Source: Euperipatoides rowelli
Lineage: Eukaryota; Onychophora; Udeonychophora; Euonychophora; Peripatopsidae
DNA length: 13,132 bases
Reading direction: 5' to 3' (one strand)
NCBI GenBank assembly: GCA_003024985.2
Contig: PXIH01S0000851.1
Both the position numbers and the translations under genes were made by a program. The notes beneath the pieces were generated by a model that saw nothing but the letters and a program-made list of their open reading frames with translations, was not told where the DNA came from and ran no database searches. Of the stretch, positions 1 to 6,747 are shown one piece after another (within the stretch, counting starts at the first letter, position 1; the number at the start of each line of letters is the position of its first letter).

Positions 1-189
1 AATTGAAAAACAAAAAGTTATATAATCTAAACAACCCAATATTTTAAACAAAATTATTTTAAATAGCAAAATTCTACCTAAAACAATTGCCAATTTTGGG
101 CAACAGGGTACAGACCAGTTTCCTTAGAAAGAAATACACCTGAAATATCATATCCATCATTAAATAAGATCACAGATACATTATTAGTT

Positions 190-197
190 CCATAGAT
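190..197. repeat. Target-site duplication, left copy (CCATAGAT)
   Basis: These eight bases immediately precede the left CAG of the hAT-type element and are identical to those at 895-902. Confidence 0.93.
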
Positions 198-894
198 CAG
201 TGGTTCCCAACCTTTTTACATATGAGGACCACTTTTCCAACTATATAATAAGTTGCGGACCACCAGCTCATGCACACACAAAAAAAGATATAATTATTTG
301 ATGAGCTTTTTTTTTTTTTAGTAACACCAGCTTAAATGTAATATCTTAATGCCACCCTGACCCTAACTACAACATGAATATAATAGCAAATTAAAGGATC
401 TCTTACCTTAATCTCACCCTGTCCTAAATTCAAAATAAATATTAAATCATTAAAAAATAAGTAATAAATAAAATAATACATTCTACTGCTGATAGAATGC
501 AATCCAGCCTCTGATTTGCTGATTTTGAGCTTGAGAAAATTGCATATCTGGGATCCAGACGCTAGCGCCTTGCAGTGATTGGAATGTGAAACAGTTTTAC
601 GTGTGACATTAAGACATTTGCAGTATCGATGTAGGAGAAGGAATAAACATTGTAACAAGTAAAAACGGTAATCTATCCTAAACAACCACAAAGTAACTGT
701 TCTATCATTTTTTTTAATAAAACTATATTCAAAATAAAACTAATTACATTATTTTGTTCATTCTTTTAACAAATTATTGCATATCTATATATATGCTGTC
801 AGCCTGTCACTAAAACTTAAGATTTTTTTTTAATTGATAAAATAGCCACGGAACACCTGAAAATGTGCCGCGGACCACAGGTTGGGAACCCCTG
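198..894. mobile_element. Non-autonomous hAT-type DNA transposon (MITE-like), 697 bp
   Basis: The left end begins CAGTGGTTCCCAACCT and the right end, read inward on the minus strand, begins CAGGGGTTCCCAACCT, giving terminal inverted repeats that match at 15 of 16 bases. This CAGNGGTTCYCAACC form is typical of hAT superfamily termini. Just outside both ends lies the identical octamer CCATAGAT (190-197 and 895-902), and an 8-bp target-site duplication is the hAT hallmark. A GCGGACCAC motif follows each terminus (at about 254 and 870). The interior is AT-rich, contains a T-run at 308-319, and has no transposase: its longest minus-strand frame (332-691) has no recognisable domain. It is therefore an internally deleted passenger that would have been moved by a transposase in trans. 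The perfect duplication suggests a fairly recent insertion. It splits the coding-like frame of 78-1010 without changing phase, because element plus duplication is 705 bp, a multiple of three. Confidence 0.93.
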
Positions 895-902
895 CCATAG
901 AT
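895..902. repeat. Target-site duplication, right copy (CCATAGAT)
   Basis: These eight bases immediately follow the CTG end of the hAT-type element and are identical to those at 190-197. Confidence 0.93.
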
Positions 903-1106
903 GACTTGTCCGCCCCCAGCACAATCGGTGAAACAAGAATTGAGAGGATGTGGTCCATCAAGGAAGGACGAGTCATCATTGCACTTAGATATCAATTCAA
1001 AAATATACATAATTTAAATAATGCTGTAAATAAAAAATATATAAAATGTCAGTTTTTTTTCCTTATTCAAAATTTTTATTCTTCCTCTCAAAAACTGATA
1101 AAATCA

Positions 1107-1529
1107 AATTGCTTGCGAACAATCCTGAGGGACTAGAGATAAGGATTCCTTAGTCAACACTCTATTTAGGAAAAGGCTGTTCGGTGCATAATAATTATAA
1201 CTTTCATTCCCTGAAAAAAACATTCTAGCATGATATATCTCTCATGGAGCTTTACCACCCGGTAATCATGAATATCCAGTGTCTTATCAACAAAAATGCA
1301 GGTGCCCCTCTTAGATGTCACAGCCCTGCCCTGAAAGACATGAAACTGCCTTTCAAACAGCTCGAATCCAGACTTCTGCTGCCTCTTCAACTTTGTCTCC
1401 TGTACACATAAAACCCTAATTTGATTCTTAAGCATATTATATACTCAAGTAACCACTTCTTTTTAGCAAAAGAATTCAACCCTGAACATTTATAGAGGCT
1501 AACTTGATAGAGCTGGAACTAGCTGCCAT
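1107..1529 (-). pseudogene. Non-LTR retrotransposon ORF2, N-terminal APE-type endonuclease fragment (frameshifted)
   Basis: In a live element this domain nicks target DNA to prime reverse transcription. Four pieces in successive frames add up to the first half of an exonuclease-endonuclease-phosphatase fold. From an ATG at 1529 comes MAASSSSIKLASINVQG, carrying the metal-binding Asn. A second frame gives LNSFAKKKWLLEYI (about 1479-1438). A third, from 1435, gives LKNQIRVLCVQETKLKR with the catalytic Glu of the QET motif, then GRAVTSKRGTCIFVDKT and MKVIII. A fourth (about 1195-1107) gives YYAPNSLF, the family NxYAPN motif, and ends at a TGA (1106-1104). The later GGDFN and SDH motifs are absent, so the copy is cut in mid-domain. 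All three shifts have the sign of a one-base loss. The ATG at 1529 is chosen because it lies 9 codons before the conserved IKLASIN strand, as expected at an ORF2 start. The gag fragment upstream on the same strand (3646-4412) fits as the matching ORF1. Domain assignment is firm; the clade is not determined. Confidence 0.87.
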
Positions 1530-1716
1530 TGATCACAACAATAATGCGGGCAGTACTAGCATACATGTACACAATAAAACAGCAAGAAAAAAAAAACAAT
1601 AATCAAAAAACACATCAAAAGCAAGAAAGGCAATCATCACAATACAACACACCTCATATAGTGTAGTGATCCTCAGCAACAAAGGACCAACTACACACAC
1701 ACTAAAAGATAAAGGC

Positions 1717-2032
1717 CAAATACATAAACCTGAGCAAAAGGCCATACATACACGTGACTCACTAAACATGACAACACAGGCCAATGTAGAATAGATTGCA
1801 CCACAACCAAAACATCAAATCCCCCAAATAGTGAGAAGCAAGCTCACTGAAGCAACACCAATGCATTGCCAAAGTATACCAAACACTATACATGACAGGC
1901 ATATAATACATATAATTACACAATAGAGCAAAACACACATAAAAGGAAAAAAACACAGTACCTGAAGAGATAGTCTGACCTACCCCCATACATCAACAGC
2001 GAGTCTGTCCAGCCGACCACAACCACACACAT
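1717..2032. repeat. Tandem duplication in retroelement linker, copy A (~316 bp)
   Basis: Three blocks occur in the same order here and in copy B: CATAAACCTGAGCAAAA (about 1723), AGTATACCAAACACTATA (1873) and ACAGTACCTGAAGAG (1955, running into CATCAAAT). Corresponding blocks in copy B start near 2039, 2170 and 3383. The offset is 316 bp at the first block and 297 bp at the second, because the intervening DNA contains a length difference. The second block is identical over about 50 bp. Confidence 0.88.
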
Positions 2033-2249
2033 CAAATGCATAAACCTGAGCAAAAAGCCATACATACAGACACATGGCGCACTAAACGCAACTACACAGG
2101 CCTATGTAGAATACATTGCACCACAACCAAAACAAAAAAATCATAGACCCCCAGTAAAGGCCAACCCCCAGTATACCAAACACTATACATGACAGGCATA
2201 TAATACATATAATTACACACCAAAAAATTACAATAAATAAAAAAATTAT

Positions 2250-3382
2250 GGGCAAAAATGTAAGCTGGGAGTATAATATATTATCATACGAACGGATTTA
2301 TTTACAACCAAATTTAAATAATTTTTTTACGGTACAATATTTAATTTTTTTTTGAAAAAGCAAATCATTTCATAGTCAGCATTATGTCACTATAAAAGTC
2401 CATTTTTTTCACACAAAAAATAAAAAAGGTATGGACAAAAATGTAGACTGGGGTCAGTTACTGACCCCCCCCCCCTCCTCCATTGCAGTCGATTGTTAAG
2501 GACTAGGCTAACATCACACAATTCTCTGTATTTACCGAAGAGCTCAAGATACAAATCTTTGGTGATCCACGAATGCTAACCTCCGCCTCGGAGAACGCAC
2601 CCAATAATGATGAAATTGTCTGATATATTTTTCAAATTATGTAAAACAATATGTGCTTTATATTTTTTTTTCTTTTCTTTTTTGGAGGCTGTACTGAAAC
2701 TAGTATAATAAAGAACCCAGTTAATATAATAAGTAGAAATTAATTATTTTCTTAAAATCATCAACTTTCTAGTATACTGTATGTATACTTCATTCTACCA
2801 TTAAGAAGTCGATTAAATTTAAAACAAGCCTAAACTGAACATAACAACTAGAGAGGATAAATGAGGTAAGACAGGGAAGTAAAGAAAAAGCTAGAAAAAA
2901 TGGGAAAACTATTTATTTTTCCAGATAAAAATGCAGGTGGGGGGGGGAGGGTGATATTTTATTTTATTGTCTACATCTTGTATAGTTATATAGTCTATTT
3001 TGCTAAATGTCTACATGGTTCAAATAATAATAATATACCACTAATTATTCCTTTGTAATATTTTCTCTCTTTGATAATATGTTTGTTGTTTTTTATAAAA
3101 ATATACAGAATTAAAGTTACTAATAAATAAGTATTGTTGGTAATAACTTGGCAAACTATTTTATGAAACAAAAAGCATGGAATAAAATTATTCATTGAAT
3201 AATCTAGCCAATAATGAAAGATCAATAACAATCAAAAATTTTTGAGGTCCTTATAAGTCTAGGAACCATAACTAAAAATATTGAAATTGTTTTTATTGAA
3301 AACTTTACTCATAGATTGATCTTGCATTGGANGGGGGGGGCAGGGCCCCCTTGCCCCCCCCCCCATATACACACCCTTGCCC
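2250..3382. mobile_element. Putative 1.13-kb insert with GGGCAA...TTGCCC ends, no coding capacity
   Basis: Copy A of the flanking duplication acts as an empty site: its second and third blocks are about 30 bp apart, while in copy B over 1.1 kb intervenes. The segment begins GGGCAAAAATGTAAGCTGGG and, read inward from the other end, begins GGGCAAGGGTGTGTATATGGG, sharing GGGCAANNNTGT and a following TGGG. Behind the right end lie G and C runs (about 3333-3364), a subterminal pattern common in invertebrate transposons. The interior is AT-rich and has no frame with a recognisable domain. The first 20 bases recur imperfectly at 2433 and 2928, so this may be composite or nested. I see no clear target-site duplication, and the superfamily is unknown. 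Base 3332 is ambiguous. Confidence 0.5.
2450..2468. repeat. Perfect 9-bp inverted repeat with 1-nt centre, followed by a C run
   Basis: GGGGTCAGT and ACTGACCCC flank a single T. The right arm runs into a C run ending at 2475. It lies just after an imperfect second copy of the insert's terminal sequence, so it may be part of a nested element end. Confidence 0.7.
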
Positions 3383-3645
3383 ACAGTACCTGAAGAGGTA
3401 GTCTGACCTACTCCCATACATCATCAACAGCAAGTCCGTCCAGCCGACCACAATTCACACATCAAATGGAACACAAATCAACACAGGTAGGGTTATCACA
3501 AACATGATGCATATAGTGTCACATAAAAAAATGCAATAACAATCATCTTCTATTGCAATGAGCATCACTAGGCAAAGAAAATCAAACACCACCACTGCAT
3601 CATCCATGTCACATAAGATACAGGCACCTCAACAGGAAGTGAACT

Positions 3646-4412
3646 TCAGGGCACAGTTCCAACATCAGAATTGACAATACTCTGTAGCTGGGCATCAGGT
3701 TTCAATGCATAGTTCAAAGAGTCAGATGACACATTACTCTCAGCAGAGCCCACAAGGACCAGCTTAAAACGCTTGGCATAATCACACCAGGACTGCATAT
3801 TTGGTTTACTCAACATGGCTATCTCACACTCCATCTGATCGACAAGAGACAGAGTCTGAGGTCTCAAGCTCAATTGCAACTCAATAGATGCCACATCCAT
3901 AGCTGCCGGTGACTCAGCTACTGGAACAGCAGTTCTAGGTTCCTGCAACAGTGCATGTTTATACAGATACTGACAAACATGTATCCGCACCACATAGTCC
4001 CGACAATGGCCACACCATCTGAAAAGACATGAGGCCACAGTGTGGGTATCCATCTTGCACCTAAAGCATAAGGGTTTTCACAACCGCGACCATCCACGCA
4101 GGCCACCAGACTCAATCGCATAGGGAATAGACTCCAGGGTTGTATTGGCATCATTTTAAGAGAAATAAACACAGGCACTGTGCTTATGGTCCTAGTTTCG
4201 CTGATCTTAATGCAAGTAGGCCTTAAAGTAACCACTTCACCATACAATTTCAAAAGTTGAGCAATTTCAATAAGCACACTAAACTAGAGGGCCTGAATGA
4301 AGCATCCACCAGCACAAAAACTGCAGATGTTGACTCCACCAATGAGGATTAGCGACAAATTGGCTATAATGTTCTCCTTATAATTAATGGCAACTCCATT
4401 AGCCTGTGACAT
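3646..4412 (-). pseudogene. Non-LTR retrotransposon gag-like ORF1 fragment with two CCHC zinc knuckles
   Basis: ORF1 proteins bind element RNA and act as chaperones in the ribonucleoprotein particle. The 3' half, in the frame closed by the stop at 3646, contains CFRCKMDTHTVASC (4068-4027), an exact C-X2-C-X4-H-X4-C zinc knuckle. Four residues later comes CGHCRDYVVRIHVC (4014-3973), the same spacing with Val in place of His. Upstream, in a second frame (4277 to about 4080), is a conserved-looking stretch with LLKLYGEVVTLRPTCIK and ISTVPVFISLK, resembling the RNA-binding part of such proteins. The frames switch at a short A run (plus-strand T4, 4075-4078), with a TGA just before the knuckle. 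One TAG (4284-4286) separates this from a further in-frame stretch reaching an ATG at 4412, a possible original start. The tail after the knuckles is Ser/Asp/Gln-rich without a domain. The knuckle spacing makes the call; family membership is inferred. Confidence 0.75.
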
Positions 4413-5253
4413 GACTAATAATAAACAACTAACAAGCAACACAAATGCCGAACATGAATATCTTTTTGTTTTAAATTTTAGAAGTGAAAAATGTTCAGCA
4501 TTTCTAACCAATCTCCCAGTTAAATCTTTTCTTTTTTGAGTTAATAACTGCGGGAAACACTTAAAAAACTGTAGTGAGAAACCGAAGATCAAATTTTCTC
4601 TTCTTGATTCTAAACTTTGTAAATCACAAACCTCAAGTGCGTGCTCGTATGAAATATAATTATTTCCCAAAATCAATCTCAAAGTTCTTTTTGGTATTGC
4701 TTCTATAGATGTAATTTGTTTTTTGGTCAAAGAAGGAGACCAAACTGACACACAGTATTCCAATATTGATCTAATATACAAAATATAGCAGAGGATAAGC
4801 GTTTTATTATCAGCACCCATCCTTTTTAATCTATAAACAAAGAACATTTTAGAATTAGACTTGGAAATCATTGATTTTACTTGATTGTTCCATTTTAGAT
4901 CTGATTGAATTTTAACACCTAATATTGATACACAGTCTACTTCATTTAGCAATAAATTATCCAATGAAACATTTGAACGATATTTATTTTTACCAAATTT
5001 ATGTATTAGTAGACATTTCTGTGGATTTAATGACATTTTTATTGCATTTGCTTGAGAAGACACAATATTAACCGTTTCTTGAATTTTATTCATGTTTCCA
5101 TTATTTATAACACTCATTATAGTCATATCAACAAACTTGAGATGGTCCTCTGTATTTTTTTGCAATTTCATCTGTTATTATTGCAAATATGATTCCCCCA
5201 AGAACAGATCCCTGAGGGACACCATTAGCACAGTAGATATTAGATGTTCTTGT
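4413..5253 (-). pseudogene. Non-LTR retrotransposon reverse transcriptase, C-terminal half (inactivated)
   Basis: Two overlapping frames cover RT from the middle of the fingers-palm region to the thumb. The first (5253 to 5128) carries GVPQGSVLGG (about 5223-5194), the canonical motif of LINE-type RTs, and ends in a TGA at 5130-5128. The second (5171 onward) carries the catalytic palm motif as FVDM (5135-5124) instead of F/Y-x-D-D, then NPQKC, SILGVKIQSDLKWNNQV, MFFVYRLKRMG, SILEYCVSVWSPSL and IPKRTLRLIL, in the order typical of CR1/L2/Jockey-like elements. A TAG (5256-5254) lies before the first frame and no earlier RT motif is visible, so the copy is 5' truncated. The frames swap at a seven-base A run (T7 at 5155-5161). 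Identity trails off near 4463 (KRYSCSAF). There is no 3' UTR or poly-A before the gag-like sequence begins in the same frame, so the boundary near 4413 is approximate. With one catalytic Asp missing it cannot be active. Confidence 0.93.
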
Positions 5254-5600
5254 CTAAATCACTACAAGTTAGACCCTACCCAATTCTATAGTGAAGTGGA
5301 TTTACTCTAACACTGTTAGGAAGGCTTATTCCTTTGATTGACCCAATTACAGGAAGATAAAAAATGATGTATCTCACACATAAAATGAATTAAAAAAAAA
5401 AAAAAAAAAAAAGCAACACAACCACCTGAATCTTTAAATATAGGCTACAATCAACCCTAGATCAAGAAATGGCCGTGATTTTAAATTTAACATTGTTACC
5501 TCTATTTGATAAGCTGCAATGTTACAAACAACCTATAATAAAAAAATTATCAAAAATTAAGATTATAATTCCACTTGATTCAAAAATAATTTAACCTCAC
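5254..5600. other. Non-coding spacer between RT fragment and repeat block
   Basis: There is no convincing coding frame on either strand. I could not extend the RT upstream of 5253: all three minus frames hold stops. A pure 21-base A run lies at 5392-5412. Confidence 0.6.
5392..5412 (+). repeat. Poly(A) run, 21 bases
   Basis: This is an uninterrupted A homopolymer. It could be the tail of a plus-strand retroposon ending here or a simple mononucleotide repeat. No duplication bounding a retroposon was found. Confidence 0.9.
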
Positions 5601-5619
5601 TAAAACAAATTTACTAAAG

Positions 5620-5965
5620 TCAAAAAATAATTTCACTTATTTAAAAAATAATTTTAGATCACTAAAATATTTCACATGTTAAAAAATTTCACTTAATCAA
5701 AAAATAATTTCACCCAACTAATTCATTAACCACCATTTTGAATGATTTAATTTCCTTCAGCTAACAATTTATTCCATCATCCATCACACTCCACAATCAC
5801 GAGATGCTAATACTGATAGATTTCATATTTTCATATGCCTCGTTAGGAATAAAATAATCTTTAAAGCATGCGACTTAATAGATACACATAAACACTTGAA
5901 TGAAGCACATGTATGCTATTAGCAGATATTCAAACACATCTGCTAAATACTGCTAATGTAAATAC
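5620..5965. repeat. Diverged ~440-bp tandem repeat, unit 1
   Basis: The unit runs from several AAAAAATTTCACTT-like motifs, through CAATTTATTCCAT (5765) and GCGACTTAATAGA, to ATTAGCAGATATTCAA (5918). The same order recurs in unit 2, displaced by 439 bp at the first anchor and 446 bp at the last. Similarity is patchy, so this is an old duplication. It has no coding frame. Confidence 0.75.
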
Positions 5966-6000
5966 CCGGATGAAGTACAGATATGTAAACTTAACCTTTT
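5918..6000 (+). repeat. 83-bp inverted repeat, left arm
   Basis: The reverse complement of 8341-8423 matches this segment over 83 bases with 4 mismatches and no gaps, by eye. The arms are about 2.34 kb apart, and similarity stops at both ends. It is the end portion of the tandem unit at 5620-5965. Confidence 0.93.
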
Positions 6001-6069
6001 AACCCCTTAGTAGGATATATGTTATTATGTATACAACTATATGATGAAATCATAGCATATTAATCACAA

Positions 6070-6405
6070 ACAGATGAAGTATTTCACTTGAAAAAAATAA
6101 GTTCAGCTGATTAAAAAAATTTCATATAGTAAAAAAAATTCACTTGGTTAAAAAAAATTTACTTCTTAACTACTTTGAATCTTATTTTATTTCCCTCCAT
6201 CACCAATTTATTCCATTCCAAATCATCCTCTACAATCTTGAGATAATCCTGTTAGTGATAGACTATTATACCTCATTGATAAAATGATCTATCTATTCAT
6301 TAGCATATTTTTATAACATGTGACTTAGTAAAATTTAAAACTATCATGTGATGACAGCATCTTATTAGCATATATTCAATCACACATTTGTTAAATACTA
6401 GAAAG
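6070..6405. repeat. Diverged ~440-bp tandem repeat, unit 2
   Basis: The matching anchors are the TTCACTTG-rich start, CAATTTATTCCAT (6204), GTGACTTAGTAAA and ATTAGCATATATTCAA (6364). A further partial copy of the unit's end (AATGTAAATACCC) lies at about 6709-6722. Confidence 0.75.
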
Positions 6406-6747
6406 TGATGTCAGACCATAACTGGAAGCGACAACCTACCGGAACTGATGTCATCAGACACACACAAAAAATTATATATTTTTGCTAACAAGACGTGATA
6501 TCACACTTGTTTGCAATGCATATAGGAAAAATTCAAAATGGTAGATATGGTATACTGTAATAAAAAATGACATTATACTTGTTTGCATTATGGGAAATAT
6601 TCAAAATACTGAATGTAGCACACAGTAACAGGAAGTAACATCATCACTTGCAAGGGAAAAAAATTGTGCAATGCTGATAAATTTAGTGGTCAGGTTTTTA
6701 AATGCTTCCAATGTAAATACCCGTGTGACCATAACCAGAAATGAAAC
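6406..6747. repeat. Interspersed repeat copy with internal sub-repeats (left part)
   Basis: The stretch from GGAACTGATG (6441) to TATACTGT (about 6557) matches 8178-8290 in direct orientation, including GATATCAC..TTGTTTGCAATGCAT. Within it, ACTTGTTTGCA followed by TRKGGRAAWATTCAAAAT occurs twice (6505 and 6577). GACCATAACTGG (6414) reappears as GACCATAACCAG (6727) just before the left edge of the insert at 6748. Confidence 0.75.

Larger units (their letters stand above)
78..1010 (-). pseudogene. Short coding-like ORF (possible terminal exon) interrupted by a hAT element
   Basis: If the hAT element at 198-894 and one copy of its 8-bp duplication are removed, the minus strand reads openly from an ATG at 1010 to a TAG at 80-78: 75 codons joined from 1010-895 and 189-78. 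Readable pieces are CNDDSSFLDGPHPLNS, then CFTDCAGGGQVIYG before the insertion, and VSVILFNDGYDISG and LYPVAQNWQLF after it. The tract is clearly less AT-rich than its surroundings, which is coding-like. A possible splice acceptor (TTTATTTACAG) lies upstream near 1023-1033, but the open frame meets a TAA just inside it, so the true 5' limit is unclear; an AG at about 990 is another option. I recognise no domain or family. It could be the last exon of a host gene broken by the transposon, a fragment of another mobile element, or chance: 75 codons is not long here. Confidence 0.3.
2033..3467. repeat. Tandem duplication in retroelement linker, copy B, interrupted by an insert
   Basis: This copy starts where copy A ends and carries its first two blocks (to about 2222) and its third (3383-3467), with the DNA of 2250-3382 lying between. 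Without that insert its length is about 301 bp against 316 for copy A. The third block differs from copy A at a few positions (for example GAAGAGGTAGTC against GAAGAGATAGTC, plus one extra CAT), so the duplication is not very recent. Confidence 0.85.
1530..3645 (-). other. Linker between gag-like ORF1 and endonuclease ORF2: strand-asymmetric, duplicated, interrupted
   Basis: Read on the minus strand, this stretch joins the end of the gag fragment (3646) to the ORF2 start (1529). Apart from the insert at 2250-3382 it is strikingly A+C-rich on the plus strand and so T+G-rich in the element's sense. The minus frames within it (1533-1784, 1762-1989 and a 48-codon frame near 3610-3465) encode Phe/Leu/Val/Cys-rich strings, as T/G-rich DNA does by composition. 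I do not regard them as genes. With the insert and one copy of the ~316-bp tandem duplication removed, about 670 bp remain, which is long for an ORF1-ORF2 spacer. Confidence 0.6.

Noticed and set aside
1533-1989. Two overlapping minus-strand frames encoding Cys/Phe/Leu-rich, membrane-like peptides.
   Set aside because: They follow from the T/G-rich sense strand of the retroelement linker, lie between gag and endonuclease fragments, overlap a tandem repeat and show no domain.
4284-5171. Reading the 295-codon frame as one intact protein.
   Set aside because: It begins after the upstream RT motif in another frame, has a mutated catalytic site, and its last ~40 residues belong to the gag-like region, so it is a chance-open part of a pseudogene.
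5392-5412. Poly-A as the tail of the non-LTR elements described here.
   Set aside because: The fragments are on the minus strand, so their tails would appear as plus-strand T runs at lower coordinates. This A run has the wrong orientation and lies upstream of the RT.
5600-6450. A CRISPR-like or satellite array suggested by recurring AAAAAATTTCACTT motifs.
   Set aside because: Spacing and sequence are irregular, the motifs sit inside a longer diverged unit, and the DNA is clearly from an animal genome.
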